Below are positions 21,397 through 34,384 of a DNA stretch of 64,000 bases, piece after piece. The DNA is taken from the NCBI GenBank assembly GCA_015039365.1, contig WION01000051.1:124001-188000 (forward strand), written 5' to 3'. Positions within the stretch are counted from its first letter, which is position 1; the number at the start of each line of letters is the position of its first letter. The translations under genes were made by a program, and so were the position numbers. Origin of the DNA: Amanita rubescens. Lineage: Eukaryota; Basidiomycota; Agaricomycetes; Agaricales; Amanitaceae. The notes beneath the pieces are model-generated. The model saw only the letters and a list, made by a program, of their open reading frames with translations, had not been told where the DNA came from and did no database searches.

Positions 21397-24300
21397 CCGC
21401 TCCGCTGAGCCGGGTCAACTCAATCCCACTCAAAACCGTCCCAATTCTCGCTCCCAAAACGCAGTAGACAAAACATCGAAGGACTTCGTCAAGGGGGTCG
21501 CTCAACAACTACAAGAAACAGATGGGGATTCAGCGCCTAGTATGCCACCAGTTTCAAAGAGCAAAAATATGAGTAGCAGCGACAACTCGGTGAATGCTGG
21601 CAGTAGGTACCTCCCCTTTCACGAGACCCTTACTCACCGTAAGAAAGCAATTGGGCTAGGAAATCCTTCCACTAGAGGAGATGTAGAAACGGTGCGGACT
21701 GCGAGTGGAGGAATCAAGCGGAATAGAGAGGGCGTGAGTGATGTTGACGACACCGCTCCGTAAGTACTATCTTAACATCCCTTTGATGTACCTGAAATCT
21801 GTATATCAGGGCTCGAAAGCTTATGCGCTCTGTGTCTCGCACTGGTTCCGACGAAGAAACTAATTCCTTGCGACAGTCAGTCAGCGGTACCAACATCGGC
21901 TGGCACGCTAATCCTATTTCAAGCTCATCTCAATCTCAAGAGCCAGAAGGCGACCATCCGCATGAAGATTCTGATAGTAAGACCCCGCACTAACTTCAGT
22001 TACCACCAATTGATGAAGTTATGGTTCATGAAGCTGAAGGAAAAAGTTCATCTTCAGAATCGGATACAGACGGCTACGCGAGCGACCCAAACCACGGAGT
22101 CGTGATCAGACCCAAGGAAGGCCTCCCGGCAGCAGCGAAGGTAATTCCGTCGTTTCCTCTCACAACATAAGCTTACGTTTTTTAATGCAGACTCAGAGAG
22201 GTGCAACTAAGCCTCGTCAGTCGAATCAAGATTCGCGAAATGATGCTTCGGCTACAGAACACTCTCCCTCTAATTCTGAGGCTGCGGTCCATGACAGCCG
22301 TCAACCTGCCCCCGCTGCCCCCCCCGCTGCCCCCCCGGTTGCCCCCCCCGTTGCCCCCCCCGCTGCCCCCGAGTCTCCACAAGGCGCATCAGCTGCAATG
22401 CGTATGATTTCCACTTCACTGCTAGAAGCACTCAACTAATACTTACCCAATGTTTACAGGAGTCCTGAGGTGGTGGTGGCCCAGCGCAACGACCGGTAGG
22501 CTATTATGGCCGATCTGCAAGGGCTAAACGGCGGCAAGAACAAAGGGCTCAGAGTCAAGTGAGTTATGTGTTTCCCACGTACATCTTTACTCATTCGGTC
22601 GTGACCCAACAGCCAAATCGCCCGTCCGGCGATGAGACTGGACGTTCAGGTGGAAATAAGACACATTGGACAATTAACGACCTTCCACCGGACACTGATC
22701 TCCATAAGTGGAATGTTTTCGTTGTCCCCCGCTTCCTTAAACATTTCGCGTGTTACGGCGAACCTTGGGATGCAAACGCTTATCTCGAGATCGCTCAAGC
22801 TTTGTGGAAAGATATTTTTCCAAGGTCTAAGCACGTTCCCGCACAAAAGGATGATGCAGTATATCCGCTCGTCCGTCATTTCCCTTTTTTTTCACATTCT
22901 TTAGATTCATTTTGCTATATTGTAGCTACGCCAACACATATATGACTTCCGCAGTGGCATGGCTGATCGTGCAGAGCGCGCCGTGGAAGACTTTTTCGGC
23001 CACTATTCCCTGTTTGGTTCTGCAGAAGGAATTAAGAAGTATGTTAACTGGGCGGTGCCTCCAGCTCGAGCCATAACCAATAGCAAGGGACGGAGACTCT
23101 TGGTGGAGGACCACGTATTCCCTTACATGTATAGGTACAACAACAAGGATCCGATGCCAGGATCCATTGAGGTGGGTAGCCTTCTCTTTAAATGACCACT
23201 ACCAATAACATATGCTTATTGCAGAAACTCAGAGGCGCATTCCAGCATGAATGCATTCTCAACACGCTTGCGCACTATATAGAAGCCATCGTACATTTAC
23301 CAGATGAGCTGAGCGCAGACGAACCGCCACGCGCTGCGTTGGCCCTGGCCACAGTAGCTGTATGCATCATTTTTTCTACGATTCTTCAAGTTATTGACTT
23401 TCCTGCTGAAAGGTTGAGAGGGCACTCAAACAATGGTCAACGGGGGTGTATGTAGCATATCCAATCCATTTCTCCGCATCGGAATGGGCTGCAGAGACAC
23501 AAGATTTACAGCTAGCTGTCGACAGACTTACTGAAGCCAAGTGGGAGAAGATCCTCGAGAGCTCCTTCGAGTCCATTGGAAAATACAAGCCAATTTCGGC
23601 ATTTAAAGGAAACTATGCGCATAAAGCACTCAATGGACAGCGTTCAGGGCGCGCTAATATTATTATATCCGATGACGAGGAAGATGTAGATGGTACCACA
23701 GCCCCAGCCGCGTAGATTGGTATTACAGCGAGTCAATACTAGGAACCATGAACTTAATACTATGCTATTTGTTTTTGTCTCGCACCCAATTAAACAAACG
23801 GACGGGTAGTATGTATTATATAATACCCAGTTGAAGCTGGCGCTGCATACTATCATTCTTGTATTGCCTCTTTCCCGCCGCGTGGTGCTCCGAACTTTGG
23901 TCCCTTCTCAAATTCGTCTTACTCAAGATCTTTGCCACTTTTACCCCGTCCGCCCAACCACTTGGTTCGTTTTTTTCGCCACTCTCAGTAACGGTCGCTT
24001 ACTAACTCGCCTTCAGTCAAAGAACTTGACTCGCAATCAATGACGCTCGCCAAATGAATGGGAAATATCGCCTGGATCGGAAGGCCGGTTCGTCGTTTGG
24101 ATCGTTCTCTCGATCTCCGCTTAGTAGGCCTCGGTATGACTATGAATGACGTCATCGAGCATCGTGGGTTAGGGTTCCGCTTGCTGTCAGTGAAATTCAT
24201 ATCTGAACACACCGCTCTTTGGCCTGTCAAAGTTGGCCGGCAGACAAATGCAAAGACCCCCGGGTCCCCATCATCCCATCATCCATGACCGGCAAACGCA

Positions 24301-26204
24301 AGACAAGAATTATAATATCTAGATGACCTTTTTTGCACCAATCTTTCAGTCTACGATGACCGTAGCAAAAAACAGCCGAACACCCCTTTTCGACGTCCGC
24401 TTCCTAGTACAGCAGACCATGCGCACCATCGGGACCACCCACAAAGCATCCTGCTTCCCAGACGACGCGATAAACTACCTCGCTCTTGCCTTGCGAGTGT
24501 CTTCAGGGCCTCGCCACCTCCATGATCGCCGCAGCCCAACACCGTGCCTCCACCCACTGATTCGACCGCCCTGCCTCTTTATACACCGACAACCAGCCAA
24601 AGTTGTCTATCTCCATCTGTTCAGACGTCGCAAAATAGCTTGCGCTGATCGAAAAGGCTGATCGAAAAGGCTGAAAGGAAGGAAGAAACGAGAACGGAAG
24701 GAATGAGCCAAGTGGCATAAAACAATAACGCGGGGCTGGATCCTCAGCAGGCAACACTCTCGCGAGCGAGAGCAAGCATCACGCTCGGCGATTCTGAGCG
24801 GAAAGACAGAGGGATCAATCTCCTTCAGCCAACCCATGCCAAACCCTAACATACTCCATCCCCTACAATCTGGCAGGGTCGATCCTTTTAGTTTTTCCCT
24901 GCCAAGTCTCCAAGAAAGGCCCGTTTTCGGGGATACCTCACCGGCAACGTTTTCATTTAGCGTCGATGATACCCCTTCCTCCATGCATCACCAGTCAAGG
25001 CGTACCAACTTATTTTCAGTCGCGAACTAAAACCAAGACACGGGCGCGGAACTACAAAATTTGACAAGTCCGCTGGGTGAAATCCAAGATACGTTAGGCG
25101 GCGCTCTGGTAAGGCTCAGGTCTGAGATTTAATCCGCGAATTCTATGCTGACGCGAGCGCGTTTAGCCGCAGAATATACATCCTCCACATTACACACTCC
25201 CTCCCTCCGTCTACCTCAGGCACCGCTGCAGCAACATCCGTTTCCTCCCACCGGAGGTCCTCCCCAGTCCCAACCTGCTGTCCCATCAGAAACATTATAA
25301 TTGGAGACCTACACCCGGCTGCAGGACACTCAAACTTGGCTCGCTTCCCACCCACGTCGATAAGATCCGGGCCTTGGAGGAGCAGGAGACACTTAAGCGA
25401 GAGATGTGTGTCCTGCGCGATATGATGGTATCTCGCTTCTTGCTACCGTGCAGCGTGCAGAGGAAGCAGACAGGGAGAAGGACGATCATGCTTCGAGGAT
25501 GCTTCGAGGAAGCCACGAAGCAACTTTGATGTTGATGACGCTCGAGCGTGGCGACGTTACTGTTAGGGAACTCGAGCGTATTGATGGGGAGGACGAAAAC
25601 CGTCTGGAGCAGAAGAACCAGCATGATCCTGAGGAGATCTAGGACCAGGATGTTAAAACTGAAGAGAAGCTTCGACGCCGAGAACGCCCGAACTGAGTCC
25701 CCCCCTTCACTCCCCATCCAACTCAGAGAGGCGAACCATGAAGGGAATAGACACGATGCTTGCCAGTCACGACAGTCATCCCCTTACTACTGCAATACGC
25801 ATGTCCGCGAACGTGAGGAGCAGAGGTTGGCAGCATTGTTGAAGCAGGTGGGCGTGAAAGAGGAAGGTGATAATGACGACGAGCGGATGCTGGCCCTCCC
25901 TGGGGAGATCAAGGAATACATCCCTATGATCAACCCGAAAAGTCATTGACAGAGCTTGTCCCGACTTACACATCAAATTCTCGTTGCGACTTCCTTCTCG
26001 CGACAAGACCGATCTGGTTGACCTGCGTCACCATAATCATTCACCTTATTTCAACAATCCTTCCCCTTTCCAATCTTCTCGTTCATCAAGTTCGTCTCGT
26101 GGGTCTTCTCAGCAGCCATCCTCATCATGCACCAAGCACAAATGGCCGTTGCCCCAGAGAAGAGAGCATAGGTCTGGCTATGTCAATGCACTCGCCGGTA
26201 GTGT

Positions 26205-26310
26205 TGCCGAAGCTAGGCTAAGTTACCGGAGCCGATTTTCGGCTACGGCTAATATAGCCGAAGCGGCTCTAAGCTGGCCTAAGCGGCTTAGCCGTACTTT
26301 TTGTTGTCGT
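26205..26310. repeat. AGCCG/CGGCT-rich palindromic tract
   Basis: Words such as gccgaagc, cggctacggcta, tagccgaagcggct and aagcggcttagccg alternate in both orientations over about 100 bp. The tract can fold into several short hairpins. No element could be assigned. Confidence 0.6.
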
Positions 26311-28279
26311 TCGCAGTGTAGGAGAGAGTGGATCAACCGCGTGAGGGCGGTTAAGGCAAATAGGTATGCTCTATCATTCCTCCCTGTAGTGCTACCACTG
26401 CCACGTCACCAGGACACCCTGGCGCTCTTTCACGAGGCCATGTTCACTTCCCTTGCCACAGCACGACCTCCCACACGTCTGCCTTGCATTTCCAGTGCCC
26501 CAAACTTGTCACCACCACTCAACAAAACTCAAATTGATGATTCCAGGCCATACAACACCCTGTGATGCTAAAACGGCCTTGCGCGCCCAACAACTTCTCA
26601 CCGCCGCCCAATGAAGCTCCAACCGCCCACTGGAACCCCTCTAGGTCCGTTTGAGATTCATTTCGTACCCTGCGAGAGACTAATGATGCCCCACAAGCCC
26701 CCAAAACTCGCCACGCACCCCACGCATCCCTGGCATCCAACCCACACCGCCTGGAACCACCTACCCACCCTCAACCCATGCTCCGTACTTTTTCAAACCG
26801 CTCACGCACTTCCTGTGCGTCTTTGGCAACACCACCCATCCCTTGAAACCACCCTCGGGCCTTAACCGGTGCAGCCGCTTTCAACAGCTCCGACCCCATC
26901 AAACCTCCTTCAAGTAGCATCTTTCTGAACATCAACGACGACTAATTAACCCATTCAAAAACCGCGAGCTCGACATTGAGCTCAACCCTGCTTCGGGGGA
27001 AGCACAAGCTAACCCGCCTACCCACATGATTGCTGTTTACTCGTCCTCCGCCGCCGCAGGGAAAACAAAAGTAACACTCTTTCCAGCTCACCAACTGGTT
27101 TTCAGCATCCACTACGCAAACCTACCCGCCCTACCCTCACCTTCAAAACCCCCCATATGAGAAAGGTCGCGCCGGATACCGGTTGTCCCGTTCCGCCTTC
27201 CGGTACCGGCTGCGTTCCCGTTACTCTATTCGTATCTCTACACAAAACGCGCCGACGTGCTACTTGCTTCGTTGACCCCAGAACACGAGCAAGATATAGC
27301 GTCTCTAACGCTTCTAGCAGCCCTTATCCAGGGCCTATGGCAAAATACGTGTGTTCTGGGCGTCGTTGACTCAGTGTTGTATAACACATTGGATGACGCA
27401 TGGTGTCACATTATGTCCTTACTGGAGAAAGCGCAGTCATGATATTTTTCATTTCATCCTCTACTCGCATTGATAGATGTAAGCATATAGACAATACGGT
27501 ACATATGAGTTCAAAACCTTAAAGGCCAGGCCCAGCTTGATTTATGACACGGTTATCGTCAATATTCATAATATTAATAATACTATATTTAATGTTGACT
27601 CTACTATGCCAAATGTGCGGTTTTTTGAATATATAAACATTGTGCAACGATTTCTGCAAGAGTAATCTCGAACAAGCATCTATTAGTCTCAAACTTACCT
27701 ACCCCCGCGAGCAAGCGTATCTACCAAGAACGTCGCCCTTCCCAGGCGCGCAAGATCGTGCCACCTGCTGGCGGGCCCAAGTATCCCAACCATCGAGGTC
27801 GCAGCCGTTCACGCTCCAGCAGGAGCTCGTTGTCTATCGACCTCGAAATCGCGTCGCCGCCATGCATTATGCCGCGTGCAGACCATCCAGACACGTCTTT
27901 GCGCCCGTTGTCACCAGAGCTCCGCAGAAGACGAATAAGTTTTCTGCTATGGTAACATCGGCAACTTGGCCATAACGGGAACTGGTATGTTCTTTTTTAA
28001 CCACTCGGCCCGTCTCACCGTAATTTCTCTCAGCACATCTACCTGCCAGTCGAAGGAAAATCTTCGAGAAATGGGGTGTCCTGCATGGCCGAACGTTACC
28101 TCTAGTATGAGGTATGTGTTACTTGCTTTGGGCCAAACTCCCTTACTAATAAAATATATAGAAGTTTCCGCAAAAAAGTGAAACGCGTTGAACGGAGACA
28201 AGTTGCAGCAACTTTCAGCCTCAAATTCACTTAGCAGTATCAGGGCTATCCATACAAGTACGCCCCACAGGCTCGCAGG

Positions 28280-28400
28280 CCTCGTTCTTTAACAAAGGCG
28301 CGATTTCTGTCTGTGAAGGGATCGTCGGGTCACAGACCTTTTTTCGGCCTACCTGATCGCCTCAAAGGTGATATGAACTTGATTCCATGGCTTTCGGGAG
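28280..28400 (+). pseudogene. exon-like fragment with a second copy at 29,685-29,755
   Basis: Here the frame reads KARFLSVKGSSGHRPFFGL and then PDRLKGDMNLIPWLSGG up to a gtgagt donor. At 29,685-29,755 the matching DNA reads QARFLSTKGSSGN and then hits a stop. Matching DNA also occurs around caacagcctgtc (28,480) and caacaacctgtc (29,635). The two stretches are a diverged duplication of one unknown gene. Confidence 0.4.
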
Positions 28401-28989
28401 GTGAGTCATCAAACTCGTCTTCATTACATTCACTATAACTTGTTCCCCATACTAGGTAGCCTCCTCTAGCCCACAGTGCAACAGCCTGTCACTCCACAGC
28501 TGCAAAAAGATCCGTTTTACGGTCACGAATCTATCGCCCATCATAGCGTGCACTTCATTACCGTATTCTCCTTCATACCTGTCCCAAGCATCCACCTTCC
28601 TCGCACACCCAACAGCAGAAGCTACCCCAAGGGCCAATTCATCGTAGATGCGAACGGTCCGACTAAGCGAGAGAATACGCCTCGTAAAGACCATCGCTGA
28701 AGATCGGATTTTATCGATTACGGGTCGTGTAGCCCCCTTTGGACAGTGAGCGTGGATGCTCGTTTCACAGCGTACAAGTCTCATCGTCAAAGCACGGACG
28801 GTGATAACAGGCCAAGCACCTTTGCCCTCCAATTCTTCACTGGCATCCCCTCCATAATCGTTACCCACATCGTCAGAACCTACAAACTCGTCAACCGCGC
28901 GGCCTCTTATTCATCATCATGTCCAATCAACGCTACTTGCTGCGCTACCTTGTCATAAGTCGTAATCGAATCGCCCAAGACTTTCTGCT

Positions 28990-29150
28990 CAACTCGCCTT
29001 GTGGAATGTGAGGAACGAAGTACCATTCCACGCCGAGCATCCGCTAACACTATCATAGCTCTCCATCTTGCGACGATTTGTGAAATGTGAAGAACGAAGT
29101 ACCATTCCACGCCAAGCATCCGCTAATCATGTTATGCTCTCCATCTCAAG
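28990..29150. repeat. two tandem copies of a ~78-bp unit
   Basis: Each copy holds gaacgaagtaccattccacg, then catccgctaa, and ends gctctccatct. The copies start at about 28,997 and 29,075 and differ at several positions. No coding role is seen. Confidence 0.7.
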
Positions 29151-30557
29151 ACAAACCCCACCGTAAGTTCTTGATTGTTTTTCCCGTTTCCTCGATGATT
29201 GACCGTTTCCCATAGCTTTGTCTTATTTACGGACAACGAGAAGATTGCAGGGCACATCCATCCTTCTTCGCCAATGGCTCAATAGTCATTTGAATTTGGC
29301 TTAGGAAGACTGGGGAGCGCGGGAGTAGCGAGAAATAAACGGAGAAGAGGGTGGACTGTGTGAAGGCAGTCCCAGGACACTGGGTGAGTGTCCAATCTCT
29401 TCCGTCTCAGCTTTACTAACAGCATTGTGTAGGTGCTGTCATTCTCTCATACGTGCACTGTGCACAAGTCGAGAAGACGCATAAGGTCTCAACTCCCTGA
29501 ACGCTCTAGCAAGTGGACTTCCACGCGCTGCCACCTCACCGTCACGTCTCGCCTCCTTCAAGTATGGCCTCGAATGAGGCGTACTTGCTGCCACTGCAAC
29601 TGTCACCTCCACATACGAGGTCTCTCCACCATGCAACAACCTGTCGCAGCAGTTTGTACCCTCCGCCTGTATCCAATTTTACAGGCCAGGCACGATTTCT
29701 GTCCACAAAGGGATCGTCAGGTAATAGCTGATTTATTTCGGCTTACATGATCGCCCTAAATGTCGACAGCAATACCATGATGGTGCCCTTCAAACGCGCT
29801 GTGAAGAAGGACTTCTTTCAGCAGGAAGAATTGTATCGCATAGAAAGTTCCGGGATGTTACAGAATCTAATCAAGAACTTGGTAAGTTCTCGAATTCATG
29901 AGCCGTTTGACTCACCTGACCCTGATTCACAATCCAAACAGCTGGTGAGTTGCTGTGCCTTTCAGATTGTTTCTGATCTGCTGATGTTCTCGCCAAGTGA
30001 CCCTTTCTCAATGCTCGTGCATGTGCTGAGATCCTTGCACCTCAAGTCTGCCACATATTATTTGCATCCAGAAGTACTAAATGATAAATCCTATCTAATT
30101 ATCCTGTACTGTCATAGTACACACAAATTGCAATCTAATATTTGTTGGTGGTATTTTCTCATGAGCAGTGATCATAGCTTGCTGTCCAATTTCATGGAGC
30201 AAAATATGGTAGCTGTGCCAAGGAATTGTAATAAGCCTGATCATCATATCACTGCACCAGGAACTTGGACATCACTGGCATCACCATGATCATGTGTATC
30301 ACAGCACCGTGGGAACACCTCCTTTCCTTGTACTTAAATAGTGTCTGTTTTGATGAAACTGTTTGTTCTCCCCCCAATCTCCTCCACTATTCACACCAGT
30401 GCCCATCCTCAGGCTGTTTCCCCTGGCTACTAGTACTAGTGCTACTAAGTTTTTACTGCCACCTGCATCCAACCTATATCATGTAAGCCCTTAGTACTAC
30501 TAGTGGCATACTATGGCTTGAAATCAAAGGTTCATTTAGCTTCTTTTCTCAAGACAG

Positions 30558-33500
30558 ATGGCAACTCCTACTAGTACAACTCAGCAAATTCCCAGCAGGT
30601 ATTATTGCTCCAATCCAGTCACTGATGCATGCAGGCTTGGTTTTGGCAGTCTGTCTGCATATAGTAAGCACAAAAAGATTGTGCACATTGCTCCAAAGCA
30701 ACTGGGCAGGTCTAAACAAGATCTTCAAGGTGCATACTTCCAAAAGCACCCTGTGATAGATGGTGTGGCATAGAGTATTACTATATGATTCACTATTTAT
30801 AGTAATTTATTACTTGCAGGCTCCCCTTGTCCACCCCCACCTTCTGGTGGCCATGCAGACTCACAAAGTTCAAGTTGGGCACCTTTTGAAAATAGGGCTC
30901 AATTTGAATTAGCAGAATTTCTTTACAAGCACAACCAAATGTCTGGTGGTAATATTGATAAGCTCATGCAGATATGGGCTGCCCTACACCCAAATGATGG
31001 AAGCCCATTTAACTCACATGATGGGTTATATGAAATGATAGATTCCATTAAAGATGGTGATGCACGTTGGAGATCTTTTACTATCCATCATCCTGATGTT
31101 GATGATGCCAATGATCTTGAATATGATAATCTACCCTCTTGGAAGAGGCAGGAATATGAAGTTTGGTGTAGAGATCCTAAAATGGTCCTGCAAGCTCAAC
31201 TGTCAAATCCAAAATTTAAAGATGGGATTGACTATGCACCAAAGTTGGTATATAATGGAAAGAATGAGAGGGTATGGAAGGATTTTATGTCAGGGAATTG
31301 GGCATGGAACCAATGTGTAAGCTGATGCATATTAACTTGTTTCTTACAGTGGTCTGAGTGATCACATTTGCCTCAGAATATCCTGTCTGCAGACCCAAAG
31401 TGTCATGGGGCAATGTTTGTCCCAATCATTCTTGGCAGTGATAAAACAACAGTTTCTGTTGCCACAGGACAACATGATTACTACCCAATCTACATCTCAA
31501 ATGGAAATGTTCACAATAACATACGCTGTCAACACAATGGTGCTGTCAGCTTGCTAGGCTTTCTCCCTGTGCCAAAAGGTGTGTACTAGTAGAGAATAAT
31601 CTCTTGGTCAGCATTGGTGTAGTAAAATTACAATAAGGAACTCGTGAAGATCAGAAGTCTCAGGAATTCCGCACATTCCGCCGAAAGCTTCTTCATTCAG
31701 CAATAGCAGAAATATTTAAATATCTTAAACCTGCTATGGAGAAGCCAGAGGTAATTAAATGTGCAGATGGCAAATACAGAAATGCTATATATGGCTTTGG
31801 TCCATATATTGCTGACTATCCAGAGCAGTGCATTGTAGCCTGCAATGTTCAAGGATGGTGTCCTATGTATGTAATATATTCAGTTTAATTTATGTGTTCA
31901 CTTTTTGGTTGACATGCATTTCAGTTGCTTGGCAAATAGAGATGATTTAGATGGAGAAGGAAAAGAGCTTTCAAGGTCTGAGAAACTCAATGACTGGTGC
32001 AGGCAAGAACTTTCCAACAGAAAGGCATGGGAAGATTGGGGTATGGTTAATGAAGTAAAGGTATGGCAATGTCCAAATCATTGAACACACTGATCAGCAT
32101 TATTGATACTACATCTACTAGCCTTTCACATCTGTATTCCCAAGAGCAGATATACATGAGCTTATAGCACCTGATTTACTCCATCAAGTTATTAAAGGCA
32201 CTTTCAAAGATCATCTTGTGACTTGGGTTGAAAAGTATCTTACACAAAAATATGGTGCTACATATGGGAAAGTTATGATGGATGAAATTGATCGACGGTG
32301 ATACTACCAGTTTTATCAAGGGAAATTTTATTGTGCTAACTTCATTTTAAATATTTGTGGGAATAGGATTGCTGCAGTGCCATCCTTTGTTGGCCTGAGA
32401 AAATTTTCTCAAGGGAGAAACTTTAAGCAGTGGACAGGTAATGATACAAAGGCTCTGATGAAGGTCAATTTGTTCTTGAACTTGATAACTATTAAGATAT
32501 ATGAAGCTAATCAAATCTTGAAAAGGTATTTTTACCAGCTATTGTTGGTCTGGTCCCAGGGGAAATGGTCAAAGCAATTTCAGCATTCTTGGATTTTTGT
32601 TATATTGTTAGGCAGCCCTCTTTGAATGAGGCAGACCTCAGAGCCCTTGATGATGCTTTGGAAAGGTTTTGCAGGCACCGTGATATATTTGTCACAACTG
32701 GCATCTGCCCAGATGGGATATCTTTGCCTAGGCAACATTCACTTCAGCATTACCATAGGCACATTATGCAATTTGGTGCCCCTGAAGGACTATCTACATC
32801 AATAACTGAATCAAAACATATTGATGCTGTCAAGAAACCTTGGAGGCATACCAATCACTTTGAAGAACTTAAACAAATGCTTCTTATAAATCAACGAATG
32901 GACAAGCTTGCTGCCTTTCGTGCAAGGCTCTTGGGAGAGGGCTTATTGAATGTACCCCTTGTACCAGAGGGGACTGAAGCCATAGCAATGGACTCAGATT
33001 CTGGTGGGCTGGCACTGGACAGTGATAACTCAGCTTCTGAGTCAGAGGATGGCAGTGGCAGTGCTCAAGAATCAGATGTGCATCTTCAACTTGACAACTC
33101 AGGCACAGATGAAACTTATATTGAAGCAATTTTAATTCTTCCAGGGAAGCCAGGTGAGCATGGAAGCTTGATGGAATCAATGATTAGTACCAACTCATAT
33201 GTCAATAGTAGCAAACAGTGGGAGATATGCTAATAATATTGCCAAGGACATCTCTATTCCAAGGTTTCCTGATTTAGTAAAAGAATTCCTCCATCAGCAA
33301 GATGAGGATGCACTTGGAACTGATCATGATCTGGATGTTTCCTCCCTCAAGTTGAATGGTCCACTTTACAGAAAAATTCATGTGTACTCTTCTGGAACAT
33401 GTGTATACAATGCACAGCATGACTCAAGTGGCAGAGTTGTGAGCTCAACAAAGGAAGTTATTCATTGTACAAAGTCATGGAAAAAAGGCCCACATCGTTA

Positions 33501-33894
33501 TGACTGTGTCTTTGTCAATAGTAACCCAGATGCCTCTGGCTTTAGAGGCCTTTATGTTGGGCAGGTTTTGCTTCTATTTTCCATCAAATCTCCACGTGGT
33601 TCTAGGGTTCCAGATATACCTTGTGCTCTGGTTCAATGGTTTAAAGCAGTTGGTGAACAACCTTGTGACCTTACTGGAATGTGGATGGTAAAGCCAGAAG
33701 TTGATCAGAGGACAAAGCAGCGTGCCATGTCTGTCATTCATGCAGACACCATCATCCGACCAGCACATCTGATTCCTATTTATGGTAAACAGCATGTTCC
33801 TCATCATCTACATGCTGCAGATTCCCTGAATGCATTTAAGGGTTATTATGTAAACAAGTTTTCAGATTATCATGCATATTGTCTAGCCTTCTAG
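30558..33894 (+). CDS. Plavaka-type transposase, apparently intact
   Basis: A spliced gene of about nine exons. The N-terminus has a Cys/His segment (YYCSNPVTDACRLGF, then KHKKIVH) in the place where Plavaka proteins carry a zinc finger. Family-defining blocks follow in order: MVLQAQLSNPKFKDGIDYAP, HGAMFVPIILGSDKTTVSVA, GNVHNNIRCQHNGA, YGFGPYIADYPEQCIVAC, PDLLHQVIKGTFKDHLVTWV, GRNFKQWTGNDTKALMK, GISLPRQHSLQHYHRHIMQF and SITESKHIDAVKKPWR. The C-terminal block ends near HLHAADSLNAFKGYYVNKF. Frame changes at 31,317, 31,579, 32,280 and 33,154 are all explained by GT/AG introns. Plavaka elements are cut-and-paste DNA transposons related to CACTA, common in mushrooms. An intact gene implies that the element may still move. 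Confidence 0.9.
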
Positions 33895-34384
33895 TAGCAC
33901 TAGTACTAAGATGAAATGAGATTGCATACTACTAGTACTAGTAGTGTTACCTGCCAGCACTAACTAAATCTTCACCCAGTCACTCTTCTGTACTAGTAGT
34001 AGTAGTAATATTCAACTTGATATATACAACAATGCTATTTATTGACTGCAGAAAATTACAAAGTAATATTAATCTATCACTGTAGTAAGAAGTATGTTTA
34101 CCATTGCAAGAAGTCTCAAGGCAAGTTGAACTGATTTACTAGTAGCACCATTGGAGCTTAAAAAATGGAGATTGTGAGCCATTACTACTCAGACAGATAG
34201 GATACTAGTAGTAGTACTACAGGCTGGATACTATCTGAAGGAGGCCCACACAGCCACATGTTGAGCCCAAGGGTCTACACCCATACTATCTGAAGTACTG
34301 TCTGCATCTCCCTCTCCAGAATATACTGTACCTGAAGCAGTTGGCTTATTTGTCAAAGAATCTTTGTAGCATTAATTCATGGTT
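33895..34384. other. AT-rich spacer with ACTAGTA words
   Basis: There is no gene. The words actagtagtact and tactactagtact recur here (33,890-34,220) and also before and just inside the transposase gene (30,430-30,590) and at 34,600. They may mark a family-specific motif. Confidence 0.5.

Larger units (their letters stand above)
18540..23715 (+). pseudogene. 11-exon Agaricomycete family gene split by a gypsy element
   Basis: Exons at 18,540-18,656, 18,711-18,770 continuing at 21,401-21,602, then 21,660-21,759, 21,810-21,976, 22,019-22,140, 22,191-22,401, 22,470-22,558, 22,613-22,858, 22,926-23,171, 23,225-23,359 and 23,413-23,715 all join in frame. The N-terminus is basic and disordered (MSSVACKPLMPPRQKTQ). 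The middle is Ser-rich, with a Pro/Ala run near 22,305-22,370 and RSARAKRRQEQRAQ. A helical C-terminal domain follows (HWTINDLPPDTDLHKWN, then AVEDFFGHYSLFG and ALKQWSTGVYVAYP). The ending is acidic (SDDEEDVDG). The layout fits an uncharacterised Agaricomycete family. The element at 18,771-21,396 lies in exon 2; without it and one target repeat the frame is open throughout. The host gene must have been intact until recently. Confidence 0.65.
23716..29880. other. degenerate region without an intact gene
   Basis: About 6 kb of mid-GC DNA with only fragments. Near 25,360-25,650 a coiled-coil-like piece can be read in broken frames (RALEEQETLKREMCVLRDMM, then VRELERIDGEDENRLEQ), probably an old pseudogene. 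Near 27,758 a short frame has an RS-like patch (RGRSRSRSSRSSLS). Other frames have no recognisable content. A tandem gctgatcgaaaag pair lies at about 24,645-24,680. The composition changes sharply to AT-rich at about 29,880, the inner edge of the right Plavaka part. Confidence 0.5.

Noticed and set aside
29747..30289. A 180-codon frame just left of the transposase as an N-terminal exon or separate gene
   Set aside because: It crosses the sharp composition change at about 29,880 and its protein resembles no Plavaka part. It is probably a chance frame.
33154..33240. Frameshift near the end of the Plavaka transposase
   Set aside because: A standard intron (gtgagc to caatag, 33,154-33,206) restores the frame and joins two family-typical blocks.
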